DNA of 46,980 nt from an uncultured bacterium (GCA_937889645.1 CALBZE010000106.1:1-46980); one strand, 5' to 3'. Positions 22,176 through 33,064 are shown, counted from the stretch's first letter. Program-made: numbers and translations. Notes: generated by a model from the sequence alone, not told the origin.

Positions 22176-23606
22176 ATGGCGTTCGAAATTCCAGACGGGT
22201 TGATGGTCAGTGTTTCCGGCGTGCGCGGCCGAGTCGGCGAGGCGTTGACGCCGGAGGTGGTGGCGCGCTTCGCAGCGGCGTTCGGCGCGTATCTGCGGGA
22301 GACGGCGGGCGGTCGTCGGCCGCGCGTGGTCCTGGGCCGGGACTCCCGCACGTCCGGGCCGATGTTCGCGCGCGTGGCGACGGCGGCGCTGCAGTCGGTC
22401 GGGTGTGATGTGATCGACGTCGGTTTGGCGCCGACGCCGACGACGCTCTACGCGATCCGGCACCACGGCGCGGATGGTGCAATCGTCGTCACCGCGAGCC
22501 ACAACCCCGTGGAGTGGAACGCGCTGAAGTTCGCGTCGGGCGCCGGGATGTTCCTCGACGCGGACGAAGGCCCGCGAATGCGTGCGTACGTGGCCGATCG
22601 GCCGCTCCCGTACGCAGGGTGGGATGGGTTGGGCGAGGTGTCGGAGGACCCGGCGGCCGCGGCGCGGCACGTGGACGCGGTGCTGGGCGTTCCATATCTC
22701 GACATCGACGCGCTGCGTCGGCGGCGCTTCAAGGTCGCGCTGGACTGCATCCGCGGGGCGGGGTCGACGGTGCTGCCCCGGCTCCTCGAGGAGCTTGGGT
22801 GCGAGGTCGTCGGGCTCAACCTGGAGCCGGACGGCCGATTCCCGCGCGAACCCGAGCCGGTCGCGCAGAACCTGGGCGACCTGGAACGGCTGGTCCGGGA
22901 GAGCGGCGCGGACCTCGGCCTGGCGACGGACCCCGACGCCGACCGGCTGTCACTGGTCTCGGGGAGCGGCCGTGCGATCGGGGAGGATTTCACCCTCGCG
23001 CTGGCGGCGGAGCTCGTGCTGCGGCACCGGCGTGGCCCGGTCGTGACGAACTTGTCGACGAGCCGGGTCGTGGAGGATGTGGCCGCGGCGGCCGGCGTGC
23101 CGTTCTATCGGACGGCGGTGGGCGAGATCAACGTGGCGCGCCGGATGGAAGCGGAGGGCGCGGTGATCGGCGGGGAAGGGAACGGCGGCGTGATCCTGCC
23201 GGACGTTCACCTCACCCGGGATGCCGTCGTGGCCGCCGCGCTCGTGCTGCAGCTCCTCGTCGAGACGGGTCGCACGCTGGACGAGCACGTCGCCGGCCAC
23301 AGGAGCTACGTGATCATCAAGGACAAACTGCCCCGCGACGCTGGACGCCTCGAGGACGCGTACGCGGCCCTCTTGGGCCGCCTCGGGGCGCCCGAGGTCG
23401 ACCGCCAGGACGGTTTGCGGCTCGCCTGGCCCGCGGATGCGAAGTGGTTGCACCTGCGCCCGTCGGGAACGGAGCCGATCCTGCGGATCATGGCGGAAGC
23501 GCCGACGGAGGCTGACGCGCGGGACCTCGTCGCCAAGGCGCGCGCGGCTCTGCTCCCTTCGGGAACGCACCCGGCGGCGGTGGGCGTCCAGGAGCACACG
23601 ACTTGA
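22176..23606 (+). CDS. glmM: Phosphoglucosamine mutase (alpha-D-phosphohexomutase)
   Basis: A 476-residue phosphohexomutase: phosphoserine loop TASHNP (S108), metal loop TDPDADR (251-257), sugar loop GEGNGGVI and phosphate loop RPSGTEP. It should convert glucosamine-6-phosphate to glucosamine-1-phosphate for UDP-GlcNAc synthesis; glmS follows 84 bases later, which supports this over phosphomannomutase. The GEGNGG sugar loop is more like archaeal-type GlmM/phosphohexomutases than the GEQSGH-type loop of standard bacterial GlmM. Start ATG follows GGAGGG. A phosphomannomutase activity remains possible. Confidence 0.88.
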   Translation: MAFEIPDGLMVSVSGVRGRVGEALTPEVVARFAAAFGAYLRETAGGRRPRVVLGRDSRTSGPMFARVATAALQSVGCDVIDVGLAPTPTTLYAIRHHGADGAIVVTASHNPVEWNALKFASGAGMFLDADEGPRMRAYVADRPLPYAGWDGLGEVSEDPAAAARHVDAVLGVPYLDIDALRRRRFKVALDCIRGAGSTVLPRLLEELGCEVVGLNLEPDGRFPREPEPVAQNLGDLERLVRESGADLGLATDPDADRLSLVSGSGRAIGEDFTLALAAELVLRHRRGPVVTNLSTSRVVEDVAAAAGVPFYRTAVGEINVARRMEAEGAVIGGEGNGGVILPDVHLTRDAVVAAALVLQLLVETGRTLDEHVAGHRSYVIIKDKLPRDAGRLEDAYAALLGRLGAPEVDRQDGLRLAWPADAKWLHLRPSGTEPILRIMAEAPTEADARDLVAKARAALLPSGTHPAAVGVQEHTT

Positions 23607-23690
23607 AGGAAGAGCGGCCTCCGGCCGGCGCGGGGCTTCAAACGGATCGGTCGGCAGCGCTTATCAGACGGGTGAGAACGTGAGGGGTTC

Positions 23691-25523
<1,833 letters not shown>

Positions 25524-25577
25524 AGCGGGCCCCGGGCGGCCGACGGTGGCGCCCGGGCGCGGACACTCGGGACGAGA

Positions 25578-26018
25578 ATGAGGGTCGTATTGCAGCGTGT
25601 ATCCCGTGCGCGCGTCACGGTGGACGGCCGCGTCACGGGAGAGATCGGGCGTGGTTACCTGCTGCTGGCCGGTTTTCGGGCGGACGACGACGAAGACCGG
25701 CTGCGGTGGATGGCGGACAAGGTGGTGGGGCTGCGGCTGTTCCCCGACGCCGAGGGGAAGATGAACCTCTCTCTCGACGACGTGGGCGGCGGCGCGCTGG
25801 TGGTGAGCCAGTTCACGCTGTACGGCGACGCGCGGAAGGGCCGGCGGCCGAGCTTCGTCGAGGCGGCGCCGCCCGAGATCGCGATCCCGCTGTACGAGCG
25901 GTTCGTCGACCTGATGCGCGAGCGCCTGCCCGGCCGCGTGGCGACGGGCGAGTTCGGCGCGATGATGGACGTCGAGCTGGTGAACGAAGGACCGGTCACC
26001 TTGATCCTGGAACGATGA
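25578..26018 (+). CDS. dtd: D-aminoacyl-tRNA deacylase
   Basis: A 146-residue DTD enzyme that hydrolyses D-aminoacyl-tRNA (and Gly-tRNAAla), a proofreading step in translation. Both active-site motifs are present: SQFTLYGD and, near the C-terminus, NEGPVTL (the Gly-cisPro element). Start ATG gives the canonical MRVVLQRVSRARV. The stop overlaps the next start (ATGA). An imperfect inverted repeat (25531-25537 with 25551-25557) precedes the gene after glmS. Confidence 0.95.
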   Translation: MRVVLQRVSRARVTVDGRVTGEIGRGYLLLAGFRADDDEDRLRWMADKVVGLRLFPDAEGKMNLSLDDVGGGALVVSQFTLYGDARKGRRPSFVEAAPPEIAIPLYERFVDLMRERLPGRVATGEFGAMMDVELVNEGPVTLILER

Positions 26019-26662
26019 CATCGATTCAGCCCGAGGGGGAACGAGGGGGCGTGGCGACGGTCGAGGTTCCGCCGTTGGTGCTGGCGTCGCGGTCGCCGCG
26101 CCGGGTGCAGCTCCTGGAGATGCTCGGCCTGGAGTTCGAGGTGGTCCCGGCGGAGGTCGACGAGTCGGCGCATCCTTCGGCGGCGCCGGCGGAGGTGGCG
26201 GAGCACCTGGCGCGGGAGAAGGCGTGCGCGGTCGCGCGGCTCCGGCCGGACGCGCTCGTGATCGGGTGCGACACGCTGGTGGTGGTCGACGGTGAGGTGC
26301 TGGGCAAGCCGGCGAACGAGGCGGAAGCCGTGCGGATGCTGATGCGGCTCGAGGGTCGCGAGCACCGGGTCGAGACCGGGATCGCGATCGCGGCGCCGGA
26401 CGGGCGGGTGGAGAGCTCGGTCGAAGGGATCCGGGTCCGGTTCCGCCCCTTCGACCGGCGCACGGCCGAAGAGTACGTGGCGACCGGCGAGCCGTTGGAC
26501 AAGGCCGGCGCGTACGGGATCCAGGGGTACGGCGCCACCCTCGTCGAGTGGATCGAGGGCGACTTCTTCGCCGTGATGGGGCTTCCGATCGCGCGGATGA
26601 TGTCGCTCTTCCGCGCGCTCGGCTGGCGGTACAACTTCCGTGGATTCGAACTCCTACCCTGA
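26015..26662 (+). CDS. maf: Maf-family nucleotide pyrophosphatase
   Basis: A 215-residue Maf/YhdE-YceF-type nucleoside triphosphate pyrophosphatase. Motifs: LASRSPRRVQLLEMLG, EVDESA, REKACAV, IGCDTLVVVDGEVLGKP and AYGIQGYGATLVEWIEGDFFAVMGLP. The family cleaves dTTP/UTP or modified nucleotides and can affect septum formation. A ~17-residue N-terminal extension precedes the conserved LVLASRSPRR; ATG 26015 overlaps the dtd stop, so coupling favours this start, although an internal GTG would remove most of the extension. Confidence 0.93.
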   Translation: MTSIQPEGERGGVATVEVPPLVLASRSPRRVQLLEMLGLEFEVVPAEVDESAHPSAAPAEVAEHLAREKACAVARLRPDALVIGCDTLVVVDGEVLGKPANEAEAVRMLMRLEGREHRVETGIAIAAPDGRVESSVEGIRVRFRPFDRRTAEEYVATGEPLDKAGAYGIQGYGATLVEWIEGDFFAVMGLPIARMMSLFRALGWRYNFRGFELLP

Positions 26663-26677
26663 GCCGGAAAGATTCCG

Positions 26678-27769
26678 ATGACGTATCCGGAAGCCGTGCG
26701 CTGGACCGAGGATGGGGCTGCGATCGACCTGCTCGACCAGACGCGGTTGCCGGAGGCGGAAGTCCGGTTGCGGATCGAGACGGCCGCCGAAGTGGCCGAG
26801 GCGATCCGCACGCTGCGCGTGCGTGGCGCGCCGGCGATCGGGATCGCGGCCGCGATGGGCGTGGCCGTCGAGGCCGCGCGCCATTCGATGTTGCCGGACT
26901 GGGAATTCCGGGCGCGTATCCAATCCGCCGTCGAAATGCTCGCCGCGACGCGGCCGACGGCGGTGAACCTCGCGTGGGCGCTCGAGCGGATGCGCCGCCG
27001 CCTGGAGCGCGCCGTCGGCGCCACGCCGCCGGAGGCGACCTGGGCGCTCTTCGACGAGGCGAACGCGATTCTGGTCGAGGATCGCGGGATGTGCCGTCGG
27101 ATCGGCGAGTGGGGGCTCGAAGTCTTGCCCGAGGGCGACGTCGCGGTCCTGACGCACTGCAATGCCGGTGCGCTCGCGACGGGCGGGATGGGTACCGCGC
27201 TGGCGCCGGTCTATCTTGCCCACGCCCTCGGCCGGCGCGTGCACGTGTACGTCGGCGAGACGCGGCCGCTGCTCCAGGGGAGCCGCATCACTGCCTGGGA
27301 GCTGGAGCGGGCGGGCGTGCCGGTGACGCTCGTGGCCGACGTCGTCGCCGCGACGCTCATGAAGGAGCGCAGGGTCGACCTGGTGATCACGGGCGCGGAC
27401 CGGATCGCGGCGAACGGCGACGCGGCGAACAAGATCGGGACGTACGGGCTGGCCGTGCTCGCGCGGCACCACGGGATCCCGTTCTACGTTGCCGCGCCCG
27501 CGAGCACGATCGACCCGGACACGCCCGGCGGCGACCGTATTCCGATCGAGGAGCGGGACGGCGACGAGGTCCGGCGCGGATTCGGGCGGTTGACCGCACC
27601 GGAGCGCGTCCCCGTGTACGCGCCGGCGTTCGACGTGACGCCGGCGGAGTTGATCGATGGAATCGTGACGGATCACGGGGTGTTGAGGCCGCCGTACGAG
27701 GACTCGATTCGGCAGGCGCTCGGGTTGGCGCCGGCCTCGTCACGGGCCGCACGGAGGAGCGGAACATGA
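26678..27769 (+). CDS. mtnA: S-methyl-5-thioribose-1-phosphate isomerase
   Basis: A 363-residue aldose-ketose isomerase of methionine salvage, converting methylthioribose-1-phosphate to methylthioribulose-1-phosphate. Signatures: RVRGAPAIGIAAAMG, the catalytic cysteine in LTHCNAGALATGGMGTALAPVY, VYVGETRPLLQGSRIT, and the catalytic aspartate in TGADRIAANGDAANKIGTY. Full length. The stop overlaps the glpK start (ATGA). Methylthioadenosine phosphorylase and later salvage genes are not in the window. Confidence 0.96.
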   Translation: MTYPEAVRWTEDGAAIDLLDQTRLPEAEVRLRIETAAEVAEAIRTLRVRGAPAIGIAAAMGVAVEAARHSMLPDWEFRARIQSAVEMLAATRPTAVNLAWALERMRRRLERAVGATPPEATWALFDEANAILVEDRGMCRRIGEWGLEVLPEGDVAVLTHCNAGALATGGMGTALAPVYLAHALGRRVHVYVGETRPLLQGSRITAWELERAGVPVTLVADVVAATLMKERRVDLVITGADRIAANGDAANKIGTYGLAVLARHHGIPFYVAAPASTIDPDTPGGDRIPIEERDGDEVRRGFGRLTAPERVPVYAPAFDVTPAELIDGIVTDHGVLRPPYEDSIRQALGLAPASSRAARRSGT

Positions 27770-29256
27770 AGCACGTGCTGGCGATCGATCAGGGGACGAC
27801 CGGGACGACGTGCCTGGTCATCGACGAGCGGGGCCGGGTCGTGGGCCGCGCCTACTCGGAGTTCACGCAGCACTTCCCCCACGCCGGCTGGGTCGAGCAC
27901 GACGCCGAGGAGATCTGGGCCGTCACGCTCCGGGTCGCGCGGGAGGCGGCCGCCGCGGCGGGCGTGACGCCGGACGCGATCGGGATCACGAACCAGCGGG
28001 AAACCGTCGTCGTCTGGGACCGTGCGACGGGCGAGCCGGTCCACCGTGCGATCGTGTGGCAGGACCGGCGCACGACGGATCGGTGCCGGGAGCTGAAGGA
28101 GAAGGGGCTCGAACCGTGGGTCCGGTCGAGGACCGGGCTCGTGCTCGATCCGTACTTCTCCGCGACCAAGCTGGAGTGGCTGCTGCGAGAGGTGCCGGGG
28201 CTGCGCGAGCGGGCGGAGGCGGGCGACCTCGCGGCCGGCACGATCGACGCCTGGCTGATCTGGAAGCTGAGCGGCGGCCGCGTCCACGCGACGGACCCCA
28301 CGAACGCATCGCGGACGCTGCTCTACAACATCGACGCCCTGGACTGGGACGACGAGCTGCTTCGGCTCTTCGGCGTGCCGCGGGCCATCCTTCCCGAGGT
28401 GCGTCCGTCGAGCGGCGACTTCGGCGAGACCGATGCGTCGGTCTTCGGGCGGCCGGTCCCTATCCTCGGCGTGGCCGGCGACCAACAGGCCGCGCTTTTC
28501 GGCCAGGGGTGCTGGGCGCCGGGGCTGGCGAAGAACACGTACGGCACGGGCGCGTTCCTCCTGCTCAACACCGGGGATCGGCGGATCGAGTCGTCGCGCG
28601 GGCTGCTCACGACCGTCGCCTGCGACGCCCGCGGCGGAGCGGCCTACGCGCTGGAGGGCTCGATCTTCATCGCCGGCGCGGCGGTGCAGTGGCTGCGCGA
28701 CGCGCTCGGGATCATCGTTCAGGCGCCGGAGTCGGAAGCGTTGGCGCGGACGCTCGAGTCGAACGACGGCGTCTACTTCGTTCCCGCGTTCGTCGGACTC
28801 GGCGCCCCGCACTGGGACCCCGACGCGCGCGGCACGATCGTGGGGCTGACCCGCGGGACGGGGCGGGCACACCTGGCCCGCGCGGCGCTCGAGGCGATGG
28901 CGTACTCGACGCGCGACGTGCTCGAAGCCATGGAGGCCGACTCCGGCGTCGAGGCGGTCGAGCTGGCCGTGGACGGCGGCGCCGCGCTGAACGACTGGCT
29001 CATGCAGTTCCAGGCGGACGTGATTGCGCGGCCGGTGCGCCGCCCGGCGATGGTCGAGACGACCGCGCTCGGCGCTGCCGGGCTGGCGGGGCTGGCCGCC
29101 GGGATCTGGTTCGACGCCGAGGCGTTCCGGGGCGCGCTCCCCGAGCCGACGGTGTTCCGGCCAGCGATGGAGAGCGCGACGCTCGACACGCTGCTCCTGG
29201 GCTGGCGCCGCGCGATCGCCGCAGCCCGCGCGTGGTCGTCGCACGCGTCGCAATGA
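27766..29256 (+). CDS. glpK: Glycerol kinase
   Basis: A 496-residue FGGY kinase: ATP-dependent phosphorylation of glycerol to sn-glycerol-3-phosphate. Signatures: AIDQGTTGTTCLVID at the N-terminus, ITNQRETVVVWDRATG, IVWQDRRT, GDQQAALFGQGCWAPG, the FGGY-2 region LAVDGGAALNDWLMQFQADV, and KNTYGTGAFLLLNTG. ACGGAGGAG precedes the ATG, which shares ATGA with the mtnA stop. No glycerol facilitator or glycerol-3-phosphate dehydrogenase is nearby. The close coupling to mtnA is unusual. Confidence 0.96.
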   Translation: MKHVLAIDQGTTGTTCLVIDERGRVVGRAYSEFTQHFPHAGWVEHDAEEIWAVTLRVAREAAAAAGVTPDAIGITNQRETVVVWDRATGEPVHRAIVWQDRRTTDRCRELKEKGLEPWVRSRTGLVLDPYFSATKLEWLLREVPGLRERAEAGDLAAGTIDAWLIWKLSGGRVHATDPTNASRTLLYNIDALDWDDELLRLFGVPRAILPEVRPSSGDFGETDASVFGRPVPILGVAGDQQAALFGQGCWAPGLAKNTYGTGAFLLLNTGDRRIESSRGLLTTVACDARGGAAYALEGSIFIAGAAVQWLRDALGIIVQAPESEALARTLESNDGVYFVPAFVGLGAPHWDPDARGTIVGLTRGTGRAHLARAALEAMAYSTRDVLEAMEADSGVEAVELAVDGGAALNDWLMQFQADVIARPVRRPAMVETTALGAAGLAGLAAGIWFDAEAFRGALPEPTVFRPAMESATLDTLLLGWRRAIAAARAWSSHASQ

Positions 29257-29292
29257 CAGCGGCGCGGCCCGGCTCTTGAAGGTCTCGCCGGC

Positions 29293-29688
29293 ATGTTGAT
29301 CTGGGCCCCGCTCCTGTTCGCGTTCTGCTTCGGACCCGTAGGGGTGTGTGAGCCCCACGCGGCGCCGATCCCTGCGGTGGCGCGCGCAGCCGCCGCGCCG
29401 CAGTTCGCGGACACCACGGCTGCCATCGCCGACGCCTGGTTCGCCGAAGACAAGCTGCGCCACTTCTTCATGTCGTTCGCCGCGACGAGCTTCGCGTATG
29501 GCGCGGCCCGCACGGCGGGTCTCGGCCACGGGCCGGCGGAGTTGGCGGCGGGCGCGAGCGCCGCGGCCGCCGGGGTCTGGAAGGAGTTCCACGACCGGCG
29601 CCGCGGCGGGCCGTTCAGCTACCGCGACCTCGCCTGGGATGCGGTCGGGATCGCGGCCGCGCTGATCCTGGCCGTCCAGACGCGCTGA
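29293..29688 (+). CDS. YfiM/DUF2279-like envelope protein
   Basis: A 131-residue protein with an N-terminal signal-like hydrophobic segment (LIWAPLLFAFCFGPVGV). Its conserved-looking core has DKLRHFFMSFAATSFAYGA, AAGVWKEFHDRR and YRDLAWDAVGIAAALIL. The DK..H....S and GxxKExxD....S..DLxxDxxG layout is that of the YfiM/DUF2279 family of small membrane-associated or lipoproteins. Here Trp replaces the usual Gly near KE. The cysteine at residue 19 is not in a good lipobox. It lies between glpK and the debranching-enzyme gene in one transcription unit. Function unknown. Confidence 0.62.
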   Translation: MLIWAPLLFAFCFGPVGVCEPHAAPIPAVARAAAAPQFADTTAAIADAWFAEDKLRHFFMSFAATSFAYGAARTAGLGHGPAELAAGASAAAAGVWKEFHDRRRGGPFSYRDLAWDAVGIAAALILAVQTR

Positions 29689-29706
29689 GTCGGGCGTCCG
29701 GCGACG

Positions 29707-31704
29707 ATGCTTCCTTCCGCCCTCGTCGTCCCGGCCGCCCGCCTCCGCAATTTCGAGGTCGCGTCGCGGCTCGAGTGGATCGAGACCGACGGCCGCGGCG
29801 GCTACGCTTCGTCGACCGCGGTCGGTGCGAACACTCGCCGCTACCACGGCCTCCTCGTCGTCGCGCTCCGCCCGCCGACCGACCGGGTCGTCCTGCTGTC
29901 CCGCCTGGAGGAGACGCTCTTCACCCCCGACGGCGGCCGCTACGACCTGGCCGCCAACGTCTACCCCGGGGTCGTGCACCCGGAAGGGCACCGGCACCTC
30001 GAAGACTTCCGCCTCGACCCGTGGCCCACGTGGCGCTACCGGCTGGGCTCACTGGTGCTCACGCGCACGCTCTTCGTAGCGCGGACCGCGGGCGTCGTCG
30101 TGATGCGCTACCGCATTGAGGGCGGGGACGCGCGCATGGAGCTGCGGCCGCTCGTCGCCGGGCGAGACTTTCATGCGCTCATGGCGGCGAACGACGACGT
30201 CGCCCGCGGCGCGGCCGTCGGCACGGGCCACATCGCCTACTCGCCGTATCCGGGGCTCCCGCCGCTCGTCCTCTCCTTCGACCACGGCGACTGGTGCGAC
30301 ACGGGCGACTGGTACTACTCGACCGTCTACCCGATCGATACGGAGCGAGGGCTCGACGACCGCGAAGACCTTTTCTGCCCCGGCGTCCTCACGGCCGAGC
30401 TGCGGGGTGGGTTCACGTGGACGCTCGCCGTTGGGACGGCTCCCGTCGCGGTGGAGCGGGCAGAGGCGTGGGAGCTCGAGGAACGGCGGCGACGGGCGGG
30501 GGTCGCCGCGCGCGGCCGGCGCGTGGGCGGCGGCGACGGACCGCTCGGCGAGCTCGCCGCCCGCCTCGCCCTCGCCGGCGACGCCTTCCTCGTCGAACGC
30601 GATGGCGGATCCACGATCCTGGCCGGGTACCCGTGGTTCGCCGACTGGGGGCGGGACGCGATGATCTCGATCCCCGGGCTCTGCCTCGCGCTCGGGCGCA
30701 CGGCGGAGGCGGCATCGGTCCTTCGCGTGTTCGCGGCGCACCTCCGGGACGGGCTCGTCCCGAACCGATTCCCGGACTACGCGAGCGACGTCCCGCTGGA
30801 TCACTACAACGCGGCGGACGCGTCGCTCTGGTTCGTCGAGGCCGTCGGCGCGCTGGCCGATGCGGGCGGCGACGTCCGGGAGTTCTGGCCGGCGGTGCGG
30901 GCGATCCTCGAGGCGTACCGCGTCGGCACCCACTTCGGTATCGGACTCCAGCCGGACGGCCTCGTGCGCCAGGGCGACGAAGGCGTGCAGCTCACGTGGA
31001 TGGATGCGAAGGTCGACGGCTGGGTCGTCACGCCGCGGGAGGGGCGGGCGGTCGAGATCAATGCGTTGTGGTACAACGCGTTGTGCCGGGCGGCGGCGCT
31101 GGCCGGGATGCTGGGCGAGCCGGCCGGCGAGTACGCGGCGCCAGCGGACCGGGCGCGCGCCGCGTTCCAGGCATTCTGGTACGCCGACGGGCGGTACCTC
31201 TACGACCGGATCGACGACGCCGGCCGGCCGGACCCGTCGCTCCGGCCGAACCAGCTCTTCGCGGTCTCCCTGCCGCACTCGCCGCTGTCGCCCGAGCAGG
31301 CAGAGGGCGTCGTGGCGGCGGTCGAGCGGTCGCTCCTGGTTCCGCTCGGCGTCCGGACGCTCGCACCCGAGGACCCGGCGTACCGGGGGCAGTACCTGGG
31401 CGGGCGACGCGAGCGCGACGCCGCCTATCACCAGGGGACCGCGTGGCCATGGCTCCTCGGCCCGTTCGCGGCGGCGTACCTGCGCGTGCACGGGCATCGG
31501 GCGACGGCGCGCGAGCGGTTGCGCGAGTTGCTCGTGCCGCTGGCGGCGCACATGCGGGAGTTCGGGCTCGGGCAGGTCGCCGAGGTCGTCTCGGGCGACC
31601 CGCCGCACGTGCCCGGCGGGTGCTTCGCACAGGCGTGGAGCGTGGCCGAAGCGATCCGGGTCGTTGGGATCGTGGCGGGGCACGGCGCAGGGCCGGACGA
31701 GTGA
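29707..31704 (+). CDS. Glycogen debranching enzyme-type amylo-alpha-1,6-glucosidase
   Basis: A 665-residue protein of the GDE/GH133-like class. The N-terminal beta-sandwich domain has WIETDGRGGYASSTAVGANTRRYHGLL. The (alpha/alpha)6 catalytic domain has GYPWFADWGRDAMISIPGL, NRFPDYASDVPLDHYNAADASLWFVEAV, LTWMDAKVDGWVVTPREG and AVEINALWYNAL. These match the bacterial/archaeal-type debranching family that trims alpha-1,6 branch points of glycogen or related glucans. No signal peptide, so cytosolic. Other glycogen genes are absent here, so the physiological glucan is uncertain. Confidence 0.92.
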   Translation: MLPSALVVPAARLRNFEVASRLEWIETDGRGGYASSTAVGANTRRYHGLLVVALRPPTDRVVLLSRLEETLFTPDGGRYDLAANVYPGVVHPEGHRHLEDFRLDPWPTWRYRLGSLVLTRTLFVARTAGVVVMRYRIEGGDARMELRPLVAGRDFHALMAANDDVARGAAVGTGHIAYSPYPGLPPLVLSFDHGDWCDTGDWYYSTVYPIDTERGLDDREDLFCPGVLTAELRGGFTWTLAVGTAPVAVERAEAWELEERRRRAGVAARGRRVGGGDGPLGELAARLALAGDAFLVERDGGSTILAGYPWFADWGRDAMISIPGLCLALGRTAEAASVLRVFAAHLRDGLVPNRFPDYASDVPLDHYNAADASLWFVEAVGALADAGGDVREFWPAVRAILEAYRVGTHFGIGLQPDGLVRQGDEGVQLTWMDAKVDGWVVTPREGRAVEINALWYNALCRAAALAGMLGEPAGEYAAPADRARAAFQAFWYADGRYLYDRIDDAGRPDPSLRPNQLFAVSLPHSPLSPEQAEGVVAAVERSLLVPLGVRTLAPEDPAYRGQYLGGRRERDAAYHQGTAWPWLLGPFAAAYLRVHGHRATARERLRELLVPLAAHMREFGLGQVAEVVSGDPPHVPGGCFAQAWSVAEAIRVVGIVAGHGAGPDE

Positions 31705-31763
31705 GTCGCGGGCGTGAGGTCGGCGGGTGGCGGAGCCCGCAGGCGTGATGTAGTTTCCGGGCT

Positions 31764-32012
31764 ATGGCTTACGTTGCACTTTTCTTGATCGCCGCCGTCG
31801 GCGTCGGGTTCGTCATGGCGCCGCTGTTCCGCTCCAGGCGGGCGAAGACGGCGGGCGCTCCCGCCGAGTTCGATGAAGCCTGGCTCGACGGCGAGGTCGA
31901 ACGTTACCGCAAGGCGGTGCGGGCCGGGACGGTTTGCGGGAGGTGCCGCTTCGCGAACCCGCCGGGGAGCCGGTACTGCGCGGATTGCGGGACGCGGCTC
32001 GCGGAGGAATAG
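31764..32012 (+). CDS. Membrane-anchored zinc-ribbon miniprotein
   Basis: An 82-residue protein: an N-terminal TM helix (about 3-20, VALFLIAAVGVGFVMAPLF), a charged linker and a C-terminal zinc ribbon CGRCRFANPPGSRYCADCG (C-x2-C ... C-x2-C). The last ribbon cysteines read CADCG as in zinc-ribbon/zinc_ribbon_2 domains. A TAGTTT (31751-31756) 7 bases ahead of the ATG could be a -10 giving a leaderless message, but no good -35 is seen. It is followed within 11 bases by the threonine aldolase gene. Partner unknown. Confidence 0.8.
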   Translation: MAYVALFLIAAVGVGFVMAPLFRSRRAKTAGAPAEFDEAWLDGEVERYRKAVRAGTVCGRCRFANPPGSRYCADCGTRLAEE

Positions 32013-32023
32013 AGGGGGAGGCG

Positions 32024-33064
32024 ATGGTGTCGCAGGTTGTCGACCTACGGAGCGACACGGTCACGAGGCCGACGCCGGGGATGCGCGAGGCGATCGCCCG
32101 CGCCGAGGTCGGCGACGACGTCCTCGGCGACGACCCGACTGTCAAGCGGCTCGAGGCGCGCGTCGCGGAGCTGCTCGGCAAGGAGGCAGCGCTCTTCTTC
32201 CCGAGCGGGACGATGGCGAACCAGACGGCGGTCGCCGTCCTCACGTCGCCCGGGACCGAGGTCGTCATCGAAGCGACGGGCCACATCCTCGACTGGGAGG
32301 GCGGCGCGGCCGCGCAATGGGCGGGGATCCAGCTCAGGCCCGTCCCGACCCCCGACGGCCTCCTCACACCGGACCTCGTGCGGGACGCGATCCGGCCCGA
32401 GGCGCGGATGGCGGTGCGCACGTCGCTCATCTGCCTCGAGAACACCCATAACGCCGCCGGCGGCAAGATCATGCCGCTCGGCACGATGCGCGCGATCCGC
32501 GACATCGCCGCGCGGCGCGGGATCCCGGTCCATCTCGACGGCGCCCGCCTTTGGAACGCGAGCGTCGCGACCGGGATCCCCGAGGCGACGTTCGCCGCCG
32601 AGGCCGACACCGTCATGGTCACGCTCTCCAAGGGGCTCGGCTGCCCCGTCGGCTCGCTACTCGCGGGGAGCGCGGAGCTGATCGACGAGGCGTGGTACAT
32701 CCGACGCCGCCACGGCGGCGGGATGCGCCAGGCCGGGATCCTCGCCGCCGCCGGCCTCTACGCCCTCGAACACCATCGGGAGCGGCTCGCCGACGACCAC
32801 GCCCGCGCCCGGCGCCTCGCCGACCTGCTCGACGGCACGCCCGGGATCCGCGTCGTGCCGCCCGAGACCAACATCGTCATGATCGACGTCGTGTGGGACG
32901 ACCTGGACGCGCCGACGCTGGCCGAGCGCGCCCGCGCCAACGGCGTGCTCCTCACGCCGTTCACCTCGCGCCGCGTCCGCGCGGTGACCCATCTGGACAT
33001 CGACGACGCGGGGATCGACCGGGCCGCCGCGGCGATCCGGACGGCGGTCGGCTCGCCGTCTTGA
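32024..33064 (+). CDS. ltaE: Low-specificity L-threonine aldolase
   Basis: A 346-residue fold-type I PLP enzyme that cleaves L-threonine/allo-threonine to glycine and acetaldehyde. Signatures: VDLRSDTVTRPTPGMREAI, GDDVLGDDPTVKRLE, FFPSGTMANQTA, HLDGARLWNA and the PLP lysine in TLSKGLGCPVGSLL. ATG 32024 has AGAGGGGGAGG ahead; a longer open frame upstream lies in the zinc-ribbon gene. A 209-base gap to recA follows. Confidence 0.95.
   Translation: MVSQVVDLRSDTVTRPTPGMREAIARAEVGDDVLGDDPTVKRLEARVAELLGKEAALFFPSGTMANQTAVAVLTSPGTEVVIEATGHILDWEGGAAAQWAGIQLRPVPTPDGLLTPDLVRDAIRPEARMAVRTSLICLENTHNAAGGKIMPLGTMRAIRDIAARRGIPVHLDGARLWNASVATGIPEATFAAEADTVMVTLSKGLGCPVGSLLAGSAELIDEAWYIRRRHGGGMRQAGILAAAGLYALEHHRERLADDHARARRLADLLDGTPGIRVVPPETNIVMIDVVWDDLDAPTLAERARANGVLLTPFTSRRVRAVTHLDIDDAGIDRAAAAIRTAVGSPS

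Noticed and set aside
23607..23690. glmS ribozyme or riboswitch in front of glmS
   Set aside because: 84 bases is too short for a glmS ribozyme and no such core was seen.
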